A stretch of DNA of 64,000 bases from Trichostrongylus colubriformis. Taxonomy: Eukaryota; Nematoda; Chromadorea; Rhabditida; Trichostrongylidae. This document shows, one piece after another, positions 47,920-59,672 of the stretch (position 1 is the first letter of the stretch; each line of letters starts with the position of its first letter). Position numbers and translations under genes: made by a program. The DNA is taken from assembly GCA_963978905.1 (NCBI GenBank), contig OZ022261.1:19713686-19777685 (forward strand). Reading direction: 5' to 3'. The notes under the pieces are model-generated. The model was not told the DNA's origin, made no database searches, and saw nothing but the letters and a program-made list of their open reading frames with translations.

Positions 47920-48664
47920 TACAGAGGGTGCCAGAAAAATAAAATAATTCTGCTCACGGCCCAGATCCTCCTAGTATACAAAACATATGGAAACGAAAGA
48001 GATAAAAGTATTGGAGGAAATATTCCGGAAACGTTTCTCTAGAAACAGGAGCAAGCTGACACTTACTACTTTCACCTTCATCAAAATACGGAGCCTTCAG
48101 TCGGCGCAATTGTGTTTCAGAGCACCTACGGTATCAAGGTCCGCTTAAAACAGTGGAGCCACGTTCCGCGGTAGATCTTTTTTCGCGGCCTCCCAAGGAT
48201 TGGCCCTTTGATCCATGGAAGTCACAGAGTCCTGGCTGCTCGGACAACGCTGCTATGATCCGAAGTATCATTTTTCATGCCTCAAACCTGCCTCCGGAGG
48301 AGTTTCAGTGGTATGGCCCGTCCTGGTTCTTGGAAACGAAGGGCGCTGGGAGCCCGGAAAAGAAGGAATGTCAAAGAACACTTCCCAATATGAATCCTCT
48401 CAGGTACTCAGAGTGACGGAACTTAGCAAGGTTGTGAACGAGGGCGACGAAATCTCGGATTTTGCCAGTTGAGGTGACACATCTTGTTCACTCGGAACAA
48501 GCAACTTCGTGCTCGTGCAGGAGGCTGTTACGGCGAATAGTGATAGTGTGAGATCTGCTCTTTACTTCAGGATGAAAACACCCGGTCAGAATTTGCTGAA
48601 GTTCGAGTAAAGTAGGGTTGAATATGGAGAAGAAAAATTTCTTTATTTTATGGCACCCTCCGTA
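47920..48664. mobile_element. Tc1/mariner-type non-autonomous element
   Basis: Ends are inverted TACAGAGGGTGCCAGAAAAA and TACGGAGGGTGCCATAAAAT, flanked by TA (47918-47919 and 48665-48666). 745 bp long; frames at 48153-48472 are not recognisable as transposase. Probably an internally decayed or deleted copy. Confidence 0.7.
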
Positions 48665-48963
48665 TAATAAAGAAACGTAGGCCCTAATACTGAGTTGCTG
48701 CCCCAATGAAAAATCGTAGATAAGATGCAGTAATTACGTAAATGGGGATATCATTGTAACAGTTTAATCTATGCCCTATCTCAGCCATTCCAGTCAGCCA
48801 ACTAATTACGAGGAGGTCGAGGAAGCTGATGTGGAAATCGAGGGCTCGAACTAGAGAGATAACTAGCATAGTTTCAGAAAATTCATGGTAGTTGATCTTC
48901 ATAAGAGTGAACGGAACTCTTGCCGAAGTTCAAAATAAAGGATTCACCAAAGTCCTCCCCTCA

Positions 48964-50275
48964 CGAGGAAGGTCTTCCAACTCATGACGCGCTTTTTGAA
49001 AGCTGTTTTTGCATGTATGTGGGTGCGTACAAGAATCATATAACTGATGTTCATTTTTGCTGAGCGGCCCTACAAATGCCAAAATTGGGGTTGATGGTTC
49101 GATCCCCGCTGAGGACGAATTTTTGCACATTCGAATATGAGGATTGAGTGCAATAATCCATTTAGAACCCTGGACTGGCCTCTACTGCCAGTTTTCAGCA
49201 AGTTTGACAGTCAAATTTTTTGACCATTCCGCGCTCATAGCGCACGAACGAGGCGTTTTTGCGTGAAACGGATTTGATAATCGTGTTCAGGAGGTCGAAG
49301 TACCTCCCCAGGGATGAGTTCCTAGCCCAATCGAAGTTATGACCCAAATTCGAAAATTTGAGCTGTGCATTGGTATACCTTCGACAGCACGTTCAACGAA
49401 GGAAACGACGGTATCACTTGTCAAGAAATCCCGACTATTTCTTATACTTGATGCTTGGTTGGTCAAGTTATAACGATTGGCATCCGTCCTGTGCATATTC
49501 CATGCTTTTCAGCGATTTTGTTAGTTACTCACCTCTACAAATAGAAAGGGCACCATGTATCCATGAACCAACGTCCTTCTCGAAGTTAGGGTCAAAATTT
49601 GGATTCGGCTAGAAATGTGTCACCAGTGGTAGTTTGACCCCCTGAACAAGAATATGGCACTCATTTTGTGCGAAATCGTGAATTTCGAGCACTACGGGCT
49701 ATTATGTGTCCAAAAAAGCCAGATCACCAAAGTCACTAAAAATTCGTAAACAGACTCATTTCGGCATGCTGTCAACGAAAATCATAGTCATTTGGCATAA
49801 ACAGACATTTCTGAAGATGAAAAAGTGAAGGCAAAAACAAATGCAAAATTTTGGCAGGACCGGGAACCGTTCCACCAACCCATGCCTTTTGACCGGTTAA
49901 GAGTCCGTCATCGTACCCAGTAGGCCATCCGATCGCTGCACCATTCTCTCATCGGGGATCCATGGTAAAACTGCTGCTCATTTTCAGTACATGGTTGAGG
50001 TAAAATTTTTTTTCCCGTATTTGACTTTGTTTCTGGTGTAAACACCTTTGGATCTGTACATGGTCAAGGTTACAAGGAGTATGCGTTGCAATAAGTGGGT
50101 TAAAATCGCAGTTTCGAAAAAACATTTTTTTACTCCTTTTTTGGCATTGACGCGGCAGCGACGAGGGAGGTCGCTCAGCAAAAATGGAAGTTAGTTATAT
50201 GTTTCATGTAGGTACCCCACATAATGGAAAAAACCGTTTCCCAAAAGCGCGTCATGACCTGAAAGACCTCCCTCG
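48964..50275. mobile_element. 1.3-kb TIR element (CAAGG family), copy C
   Basis: Flanked by TCA on both sides (48961-48963 and 50276-50278). Ends are CGAGGAAGGTCTTCCAACTC and the complement of CGAGGGAGGTCTTTCAGGTC. It lies in the opposite orientation to copy B and matches it along its length (1312 bp). It contains GATGGTTCGATCCCCGCTGA near the left arm and a tRNA-like segment on the minus strand near 49855-49935, with GACTCTTAACC resembling a Lys-CTT anticodon loop. No transposase. Confidence 0.8.
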
Positions 50276-50643
50276 TCAGTAGAAAATTTCACACGGTTTT
50301 CATATGGAAGACTGTCTGGAAAGAGCTGTTGAAGGATGAAAGGAAGATGCCCTCTGGAGAACACGATCTGTGTGTTTCCTAGTCGATATGGGACATCTGT
50401 CCAAAAGTTGTGGAATAGTATCAGTTGGAGCATTTGCCTGCTGGTTATAATAACAGTAGGCGTGGCTCACTGTCGAATGAAGTTTGAGACAGTAAATTAA
50501 TCAAAATCACAATTTTCAAGCTCCTGAAGTCACCACGTAGTAGAGCTTGTCTGGGCGAATCGAATGGTTATATTTTTAAGTAGAAGTTATGTATAGAAAT
50601 AGAGTCATAAGGAAAAAACGAATATATGGAAGTCACATATGTA

Positions 50644-51408
50644 TTGGGTTGAGGAATAAGTTCCCGCGATTTCTTTAACCCCGTTTTTCACATTGTTCCC
50701 TTCATCTTTCGACAGAGCACATGGTGACACATGGTGTCGAAAATGCTCGATTTCGCCTACTATCAAATGATCTAAAAAAAGGCAAAAAGGTAATTTGAAC
50801 AAAAACTGTAAACACTATCTTGTAGAGCGAAAAGAGCTTTATCGAATGATACGAAACACTCTGCCAAAACTTTTCATTTTCATTACGCAATTTGAATTGA
50901 AAAAAAGGTGGAAACTTATTCCTACATGCTAAAATATGAAATGGTTCGAAAGATAGGTGATATCATTTCGTCTCTATCAAATGCGTATGTGCACATTATC
51001 TCCCAGTTCGATGGTAGGCGAGGAAGCGGAGATAACGAAAAAGCGAACTTTTGCTACTATGTACTGCATTTGTGAGTCTTGAAAACAGCAAAAAGCGTTG
51101 CGATTTAAATAGGCAGCACCATTTGTAGAGCAGGAAAAGCTCCATCGAAAACATATGCGCGTACATTCTTTTATCTCGATGGCAGACGAGGAAGAAGAAG
51201 TGTCGGGAGTGCAAATTCTTGCCTTCAGCTTACTTCATTTCCAAACCTCGTAAATATTAGGTAGGTGAAGGAATTGAAAAACAGATAGTGGCATTTCGTA
51301 GAGCAAGTAAAGCTCTATCGAAAACATAAATAAGCTTTGTCGAAAGATGGAGGGAACAATGTGGAAAACTGGGTTAAAAAAGCCGCAGAAACTCATTCCT
51401 CAACCCAA
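50644..51408. mobile_element. TA-flanked TIR element with 75-bp inverted arms
   Basis: Begins TTGGGTTGAGGAATAAGTTC and ends with the complement of TTGGGTTGAGGAATGAGTTT, flanked by TA (50642-50643 and 51409-51410). The arms continue for about 75 bp to TCTTTCGACA. A motif TTGTAGAGC...AAAGAGCTTTATCGAA recurs three times inside (about 50818, 51126 and 51297). Tc1/mariner-like by target and tip; no transposase seen. Confidence 0.7.
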
Positions 51409-51410
51409 TA

Positions 51411-52090
51411 TAAAAATAGAGTTACAACGAAAAAAACAAGATCCGCGTTGATTTTTGAAAACCTAGGATGGATATTGTACACTCTTTGTGGTCTAGATAC
51501 AGTGTTCTCGCGTGGTCGTCTAACCCTGTCACTGTGTACTCTTCACCTAGAAATCGCCCAAGCAACCTCGACCACGTCAAAAGTTAATCGTCAAGTTCCT
51601 TGAGCCAACTGATCGGGATGAACAAAATTTCTTCGATTAAGATGCTTTGTTTCTGTTTTTTGCATTTGTGTGTAAAACAACGTTATTTTGATCATGTTTT
51701 TTTTTTCAGAGAATTCGTGTAAAGACTTCACATGGAGGAATGCAGTCAGTGGAAAGGTCTCCAATTCTGTGAGTTCTTAAGAACAGTTCCCGTCTTTGCT
51801 TTGTTTACTAATCCTTGATTTCTCGTGATGCATCAGCAATATGGGTGCTGGACTTTGCCCAACTTTTTATGTATGTGCTGACCTGTTTCTGATGGCTCCA
51901 TAATCACGAGTTTAGGTACGATGCGCGACGAATCCAGTTGATGATAAAGGTCAAGACTTTGAACTCAAGGACGTATGCGGGAGAACGGACCTATTTACGA
52001 TCGGCTCAATGTGTACTTTGGACCGGAAAAGGATGGTTATTTCGGATCGAGGGTACATAGCTACCAATAAATACAGTACATTATCATACC
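51411..52090. other. Intergenic stretch, no gene recognised
   Basis: Ends in the text leading into the repeat modules. No exon recognised. Confidence 0.4.
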
Positions 52091-52094
52091 CTAT

Positions 52095-52460
52095 ATATAA
52101 ACCAGGAGTTTGGTTTGTCCGTTTGCGTGTGTGTGTGTGTGTGTGTGTGTCCGGTTCAATTACCCAAGTTTGAGGTACGTGACACTATACAAACCCTCAG
52201 AAGTTAGCAGGAAAGGTCGAGCCAAGTGCTGGCTGGGTGAGGCGTAATGGGGGATGTACAGAACGCACATCGACTTTGTCGATATCGATTGAATCGATCG
52301 ATATTGATCGAAAATATCGGCTTTGTGCAGAAGGCTGGAAACGGCTCATGTACCCGATCCAACGGAAGGTCGGCTCATCAGCGGGAAAGGTCGGGTCAAG
52401 TGTGGGTTGGGTGGGGAATGGTAGGAGATGCACTCATGAAAGTTGAAATTCTGCAACACA
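52095..52460. repeat. Repeat module start with SL1-like 22-mer
   Basis: TATATAAACCAGGAGTTTGG, a GT microsatellite, then at 52153-52174 a 22-mer matching nematode SL1 at 21 of 22 bases (C for T at position 5), followed directly by GTACGTG, so that a donor-like GT follows the leader sequence as in SL RNA genes. After it come degenerate versions of the 117-bp satellite unit (52260-52350). No Sm site or SL RNA body is visible, so it is not an SL gene. Confidence 0.7.
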
Positions 52461-52461
52461 C

Positions 52462-54507
52462 GCATCACCGATCGATATCGATTGAAAATATCGGTTTTTG
52501 TGCAGAAGGCTGGAAACGACTTATGGACCATACTATTGCTTAAGTGCCCTCATGAAAGTTGAAATTCCACATATAACATCATGCATCACCGATCGATATT
52601 GATTGAAAATATCGGTTTTTGTGCAGAAGGTTGGAAACGGTTTATGGACCATACTGTTGATTAAGTGCCCTCATAGAAGTTAAAATTCTGCAACACACGC
52701 ATCACCGATCGATATCGATTGAAAATATCGGTTTTTGTGCAGAAGGCTGGAAACGACTTATGGACCATACTATTGCTTAAGTGCCCTCATGAAAGTTGAA
52801 ATCCCACATATAACATCATGCATCACCGATCGATATTGATTGAAAATATCGGTTTTTGTGCAGAAGGTTGGAAACGGTTTATGGACCATACTACTGAGTG
52901 AGTGCCCTCATAGAAGTTAAAATTCTACAACATCACGCATCACCGATCGATATTGATTGAAAATATCGGTTTTTGTGCAGAAGGTTGGAAACGGCTTATG
53001 GACCATAATACTAAGTGAGTGCCCTCATAGAAGTTAAAATTCTATAACATCACGCATCACCGATCAATATGGATTGAAAATATCGGTTTTTGTGCAGAAG
53101 GCTGGAAACGGCTTATGGACCATACTATTGATTAAGTTCCCTCATAATAATTGAAATTTTACAACAACATGTGTCACCGATCAATATTGATTGAAAATAT
53201 CGGTTTTTGTGCAAAAGGCTGGAAACGGCTCATTGACCATACTATTGATTAAGTGCCCTCATAGAGGTTGAAATTCTACAACATCATGCATCACTGATCA
53301 ATATTGATTGAAGATATCGGTTTTTGTGCAGAAGGCTGGAAACGGCTTATGGACCATACTATTGATTAAGTGCCCTCATAAAAGTTGAAATTCTATAACA
53401 TCATGCATCACCGATCGATATTGATTGAAAATATCGGTTTTTGTGCAGAAGGCTGGAAACGGCTTATGGACCATACTATTGATTAAGTTCCCTCATAATA
53501 ATTGAAATTTTACAACAACATGTGTCACCGATCAATATTGATTGAAAATATCGGTTTTTGTGCAAAAGGCTGGAAACGGCTCATGGACCATACTATTGAT
53601 TAAGTGCCCTCATAGAAGTTAAAATTCTATAGCATCATGCATCACCGATCAATATGGATTGAAAATATCGGTTTTTGTGCAGAAGGCTGGAAACGGCTTA
53701 TGGACCATACTACTGAGTGAGTGCCCTCATAGAAGTTAAAATTCTACAACATCATGCATCACTGATCAATATTGATTGAAGATATCGGTTTTTGTGCAAA
53801 AGGCTGGAAACGGCTTATGGACCATACTATTGATTAAGTTCTTTCATAATAATTGAAATTTTACAACAACATGTGTCACCGATCAATATTGATTGAAAAT
53901 ATCGGTTTTTGTGCAAAAGGCTGGAAACGGCTCATGGACCATACTATTGATTAAGTGCCCTCATAAAAGTTGAAATTCTATAACATCATGCATCACCGAT
54001 CGATATTGATTGAAAATATCGGTTTTTGTGCAGAAGGTTGGAAACGGCTTATGGACCATAATTCTGAGTGAGTGCCCTCATAGAAGTTAAAATTCTATAG
54101 CATCATGCATCACCGATCAATATGGATTGAAAATATCGGTTTTTGTGCAGAAGGCTGGAAACGGCTTATGGACCATACTATTGATTAATTTCCCTCAAAT
54201 AATTGAAATTTTACAACAACATGTGTCACCGATCAATATTGATTGAAAATATCGGTTTTTGTGCAAAAGGCTGGAAACGGCTCATGGACCATACTATTGA
54301 TTAAGAGCCCTCATAAAAGTTGAAATTCTATAACATCATGCATCACCGATCGATATTGATTGAAAATATCGATTTTTGTGCAAAAGGTTGGAAACGGCTT
54401 ATGGACCATACTACTGAGTGAGTGCCCTCATAGAAGTTAAAATTCTACAACAACATGCGTCACCGATCAATATTGATTGAAAATATCGGTTATTGTGTAG
54501 AAGGTGT
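52462..54507. repeat. 117-bp satellite, about 18 units
   Basis: Units begin at 52462, 52583, 52699, 52820, 52937, 53054, 53171, 53288, 53405, 53522, 53639, 53756, 53873, 53990, 54107, 54223, 54340 and 54457. Each has GATTGAAAATATCGGTTTTT, GTGCAGAAGGCTGGAAACGG and ATGGACCATACT. The first units alternate 121 and 116 bp; later ones are almost all 117. A GTGTCACC-type variant appears every third unit from 53171. A related single copy lies at 58190-58325. Confidence 0.95.
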
Positions 54508-54649
54508 CCTTACTGCACACCACTTTACTGGATCATGTCACACTCCGCCCACTGTGGACACTGTTGACGGGCCTGCATTAAAATGTTCGGTGTTTAGATG
54601 AAAATGTCTATAGTTCGTTCGGAAAGAGCCCAGGTGTCGGGATATCATT

Positions 54650-54740
54650 CATATATAAAACAGGAGTTTGGTGAGTCTGTATATCTGTGTGTCCACCCTT
54701 TGGTTTAACTACCCAAGTTTGAGGTGTAGAGGGCGTGGCC
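54650..54740. repeat. Second repeat module start with SL1-like 22-mer
   Basis: TATATAAAACAGGAGTTTGG is followed by a GT-rich run and, at 54702-54723, a 22-mer matching SL1 at 21 of 22 bases (C for T at position 8), then GTGTAGAG. Same layout as at 52095, so both modules descend from one source that already carried the leader-like sequence. Confidence 0.7.
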
Positions 54741-54829
54741 TACGGGCATGGGTGAGAGTGAGAGTGTGTGACGGGATGAGAGAGTTCGATACACGCGCTG
54801 ACTTTGCATGCTTCCATGTGTGACGCGCA

Positions 54830-56520
54830 GTAGTGTGCTCCAGCTGGCATACCAAATTGAATGAGAGTTTTATCGCATCGGCGATTTGGCGTGGCACGTC
54901 ACTCTAGCAGCCGCGGTCAGTTGAACGCGGCGCGTGCCAACGTGCGGTTGATTTCTTTTTCTGCTATTTCCTTTTTGTAATTTTCCATATCTTATCGAAA
55001 GCCGATATCTGTTATGGCAAATATCCAAAATCGCGGATGCGCCAATACTTTCACCTTCCGATTAATACGTATCTTATCCTTTACGCAGACGCGCCAATTC
55101 TCTCTAATCGCAGATGCGCAAATGTGCTCATTTTCTCGATCGATACGTATATTTAACTTTACGCCAATGCGCCAAAACTCTCATTTAGTTGGGTATGGCA
55201 TACCAAACTGAATGAGAGTTTTAGCGCATCGGCGCATCCGCGATTTGAAATTTTTGGCATGCCACGTCACTCTAGCAACCGCGGTCAGTTGAACGCGGCG
55301 CGTGTCAACGTGTGGTTGGTTTCTTTTTCTCCTATTTCTTTTTCGTAATTTTCCATATCTTATCGAAAGTCGATATCGAAAGCCGCACGTTGGCACACAC
55401 CGCGTTCAACTGATCGCGGTTACAAGAGTGACGTGGCACGCCAAAATTCCCAAATCACTGATGCGCAAATGTGCTCATTTTCTCGATCGATACGTATATT
55501 TAACTTTACGCCAATGCGCCAAAACTCTCATTTAGTTGGGTATGGCATACCAAACTGAATGAGAGTTTTAGCGCATCGGCGCATCCGCGATTTGGAATTT
55601 TCAGCATGCCACGTCACTCTAGCAACCGCGGTCAGTTGAACGCGGCGCTTGCCAACGTGCGGTTGATTTCTTTTTCTCCTCTTTCCATTTCAAGATTTTC
55701 CATATCTTATCGAAAGCCGATATCGGGTCAAATCAAGTCAGGGGGGAGACGCAATTTTGCGTCAAGATCAAAGCTCCTTTCCCTCCCTAGGCTTAGGCTA
55801 AAATTCATATCCTCTCCTTCCACATGAAAAAGCATCTGTCAAAGCATAGGTTTCATCTGCTTTAGCCTAAGCCTAGGGAGGGAAAGAAGCTTTGACGTCG
55901 GTGAAAATTTGACGCAAAGTTGCGTCTCCCCCCGACTTGATTTGACCCCCGATATCTGTTATGGCAAATATCCAAAATCGCGAATGCGCCAATACTTTCA
56001 CCTTCCGATTAATATGTATCTTATCCTTTACGCAAACGCGCAAATTCTCTCTAATCGCAGATGCGCAATTGTGCTCATTTTCTCGATCGAAACGTATATT
56101 TAACTTTACGCCAATGCGCCAAAATTCTCATTTAGTTGGGTATGGCATAACAAATTGAATAAGAGCTTTAGCGCATCGGCGCATCCGCGATTTGGAATTT
56201 TTGGCATGCCACGTCACTCTAGCAACCGCGGTCAGTTGAACGCGGCGCGTGTCAACGTGCGGTTGATTTCTTTTTCTCCTATTTCCTTTTCGTAATTTTG
56301 CATATCTTATCGAAAGCCGATATCGAAAGCCGCACGTTGGCACGCACCGCGTTCAACTGATCGCGGTTACAAGAGTGACGTGGCGCGCCTAAATTCCCAA
56401 ATCGCGAATGCGCCGATCCGCCAATTCTCACAAATCGCGGATGCGCAGATGCGCTCATTTTCTCGATCGATGCGTATATTTAACTTTACGGTGATGCGCC
56501 AAAACTCTTATTCGATTTGA
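54830..56520. repeat. Array of direct and inverted repeats with an 'AACGCGGCGCG' core
   Basis: A unit containing GCATGCCACGTCACTCTAGC, GCGGTCAGTTGAACGCGGCG, TTTCTTTTTCTCCTATTTCC and TATCTTATCGAAAGCCGATA recurs near 54890, 55257, 55603 and 56203. Inverted pieces (ACCGCGTTCAACTGATCGCG) lie near 55398 and 56346, and blocks with ATGCGCAAATGTGCTCATTT recur between. Frames translating the same peptide several times here are repeat artefacts. Second-strand pieces make long hairpins possible. Confidence 0.8.
55725..55948. mobile_element. 224-bp foldback MITE with perfect 8-bp target duplication (hAT-like)
   Basis: Ends GGGTCAAATCAAGTC and its complement GACTTGATTTGACCC, with inverted arms of about 80 bp including GGGGGGAGACGCAA and CTCCCTAGGCTTAGGCTAAA. 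Flanked by CCGATATC on both sides (55717-55724 and 55949-55956). The neighbouring array unit at 55000-55020 shows the uninterrupted site. The 8-bp duplication points to the hAT superfamily. Confidence 0.85.
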
Positions 56521-56574
56521 TATGTACGCAGCATTAGAAACTCTTTTCATTGTAATTCCGCTCTGAACCACTTA

Positions 56575-57595
56575 TTTGAAGCCGACGATGTCTGCTCCTG
56601 ACATGTGACGCCCAAGTGATGAACGGTTTTGCCCCACCGAGGTTCGTGGCTGACCAGTACTGTTAGTTCCATCTACATTACGAACGAGTGTCGCCCATTC
56701 CGCGTAATCAGGAGGTTGGAGCTCCTCAATTCCAACTTATAATTATTTACTTTTGCAGAATACAGCTCTAAAATGCTTTTCAGTTCGTACATCTCTGCGA
56801 GTCCCCAGCCACATGATCTCTGCCACCTACCGCCATATAGACGTGATCAACTGATATGTGGGGCTCTCTGTTGATCTTACCCATGCGCGACCCGTTTTCG
56901 GAAGACCTCCTCGATGCCGACGATGCCTGCTCCTGACATGTGATGTGCCCAAGTGAAGAACGGTTTTGCCCCACCGAGGTTCGTGGCTGTCCAGAACTGT
57001 TAGTTCCATCTACAGTAGCGCTCAAAAGTCTTCGGCCAAAACTCTTTTGTCATAACTTTTTTCTACTTGACCAAATTCGACAAAATTTTAATATGTGATG
57101 CCTGAACCTATTGCCAACATTTCCTTCTACTTGAGTGCCGCTTGACACTTTTCATGGTTTTTTACAAGAATTTACTACAAGACCACCCAGAAGAAAGTAA
57201 AAGGCTTGGTCAAGGGGAACGGGTTTCTTTACAAAAACACAACGAGCAAGCCTCAGAGAACATTAATATATTGTAGAAAGACCACGACTTTTGATGCCAG
57301 CGGCACAGCGGGACGGCATAGCGATGGCACTCCAAAAACAAAAAATTTCATATAACCACGTAACCTACACCGTTGAGCGCCAAAGTAGTATATTTAGTAT
57401 GCAGTGTCTCCAAGTACAACATACCAAAATTTCTCTTAGATCGGTGCAGTTGCAAAAAAGTTATAAGTGAAAAACCCCAAGTGAAAGACCATTTCGCCGA
57501 AGACTTTTGAGCGCTACTGTACATTACGAACGAGTGTCGTCCATTCCGCGTAACCAGCAGGTTAAAGCTCCTCAATTCCTACTTTTGCAGAAGCA
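56575..57595. repeat. Local duplication, second copy carrying an insertion
   Basis: 56578-56760 and 56912-57590 share GCCGACGATG, GCTCCTGACATGTGA, AACGGTTTTGCCCCACCGAG, CTGTTAGTTCCATCTACA and ACGAACGAGTGTCG. The second copy is split by the element at 57013-57519. Confidence 0.85.
57013..57519. mobile_element. Tc1-type MITE
   Basis: 507 bp, with inverted ends CAGTAGCGCTCAAAAGTCTT and complement, flanked by TA (57011-57012 and 57520-57521). The CAGT tip with TA target fits Tc1-like elements. No transposase. The paralogous copy near 56668 shows the empty TA site. Confidence 0.85.
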
Positions 57596-57597
57596 TA

Positions 57598-59480
57598 ACC
57601 TATAAATAAACAAGGAGTTTGGTGTGTGTACTATTGTCTGTCCGTTCGATTCTCCGTTTTACCAGTAAGACAAGTGGGGAGGTCAGGTCAAGTTCGGGTT
57701 GAGTGGGCATGGCCAAGATGATCAGAGCGGACATGGGCAAGCCTGACTCCGCCCGCAGTAGGCGGGGCGCTCGCTGCATTGTCTTCAGATCAACGCTAAA
57801 ATTCTTTCATCTCAAACTTCCACGGGCAGCGGGAGAAGGTGAACCAAGATGAGATCGGAGTATATGTAGCAGTTAAGGGAAGCCCACCTTCAACGGGCGG
57901 AGCGTGCTGCAAGCGGCCGGTGCTTAATGCAACTGTTCATAACCCAGCTCCAGAGCAGTCTAGAGACTGAGGAAAAATCGCTGGAGATCAGCGAGATCTG
58001 AGCTGTTTCCAGTATATTTGAAGTGAGGGAAGACCCACCCACAGTGGGCGGTGCAAGCAACCGAAATCGTGTTCACTCATGAAACATCATATTCTTCTCT
58101 AGAGCGGTCCAGGGACGGGGTGAAAACCAAAATGTGTAACAGCCGAAGTGGCAAAAATAATGCCAAATGATCACGTTAGGCGGAGCCTTCGCTACGATGT
58201 TGATTGAAAGTATAAGTGTTTGTGCCGAAGGCTGGAAACGGCTTATGGACAGTTGAAATCCTATAACATCATGCACCACCGATTGATATTGATCGGAAAT
58301 ATCGGTTTTTGTGCAGAAGGTGTCTTTACTGCACACTACTTTACCAGACTATGTCAGACTCCGCTCACTGTGGACACTATGGACGAGGCCTGCGTTAAAA
58401 TGTTCCGTGTTCAGATGCAAAATTCTATAATTCTTTCCAAGGAGCCCATGAGTCGGGATAACATAACCTATATACAAACCAGTAGTTGTTGTGTCTGTTA
58501 AGTTGTCTGTCTGTCCCAAGCGAAATTCTATACTGCCTGAAAAACAAGCGGGGGAAGTCAGGTCATGTTAGGGTTGGATAGGTTTTGCTAAGAGATGAAC
58601 AGGTAGCACATGGACCATGTCAGACTCCGTCCCCTGTGGGAGGGGCGTGCGTTACAATGTTCGGTGTCTAAATGCAAAATTCTATAATTCGTTCCAAGAG
58701 AGCCCAGGAGTCGGGATAAGGTGGGCCAAAATGAGTCAAGGGAGTTTGTGACTGCTGAAGAGACCTACCGGCCCCTTCGCTGTAATTCGTTCCAAAAGAG
58801 CCAGGAGTAGCGATAAGGTAGGCCAAATTGAGTGAAGGGTGTATGTAGTAGATGAAGAATACACGCCTTCAGTAGGCGGAGCACGCTCCACGTAGGTGGT
58901 GCTTAACGAGCGTTTATAAGTTGTCTCAGGTGCAGCCCAGAAACTGCGAAAAAAATCGATGGAGATTAGTGCTGTCTAGGCGGTGTTGCACATTATTGAG
59001 GTAGGTGGAGGCCCGCCTACAATGGGCGGAACGTGCAATCACCAATATCGTGCTCACTCATAAGAAATATAACACCGCCCGGAGCGGTCTAAAGTGCCGT
59101 AGAGAGCGGAAGTAATTCGATGCTGCTAGAGTGACAAAAATAATGTCAACTGATCACGGTAGACGGGCCGTCATCAGGATATTGGCTGAAAGTATCGGTT
59201 TTTGCGAAAGGCTGCAAACGTCTTATGGACCATAGACTCAGTGAGTACCGTCATGAAAGATGAAATCCTGGAAAATCATCAGCAAGCCACACCAATAGGT
59301 GAAGCTGTTGCAGAACTTCAATGAAGTCCTATTGGTCGACATCGGTCGAAATCATAGATCTCTATGCAAAGAGCTGAACAGGTAATGGGATCTCATTGAA
59401 TGATTACAGTCGCAGAGGTTGAAAAACTGCAGCATCATGTGCTATAGGTCGTAATTGTCGGTTTTCTTACAGAGGGCCGG
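57598..59480. repeat. Further repeat modules of the 52-kb family
   Basis: Modules begin at 57600 (TATAAATAAACAAGGAGTTT) and 58466 (TATATACAAACCAGTAGTTG). They contain GGTCAGGTCAAGTT, a lone 117-bp-like unit (58190-58325), and a block TGCACACTACTTTACCAGAC...GGACACTATGGACGAGGCCT that also follows the satellite at 54510. GAGCCCA.GAGTCGGGATA recurs near 58443, 58700 and 58800. The position of the SL1-like sequence is degenerate here. Confidence 0.65.
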
Positions 59481-59672
59481 GCAATGAGATGGGCCACACC
59501 AGTAGATGGACATAATTGCAGAAGCTTACATTCTGTAGAGCTTATTGCATGTAGATCGATACCTATTGCTATAATGGACCTTTGTAAAGAAGGCTGTAAA
59601 TGGACTACCCCTCAGCACAAATGTAAAATCTATGTGTTGATTTCCGCCAAACCACATTGCTGTGCAATTTCT

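Noticed and set aside
52153..52174. Functional SL1 RNA gene
   Set aside because: No Sm-binding site, no SL RNA body and no 5S rRNA neighbour; it lies inside a dispersed repeat with a mismatch to SL1.
52462..54507. CRISPR-like array
   Set aside because: The whole 117-bp unit repeats, with no unique spacers; this is satellite DNA in a eukaryote.
55014..56343. Several similar short proteins encoded in the array
   Set aside because: They are the same repeat unit translated several times; there is no splice context or start selection.
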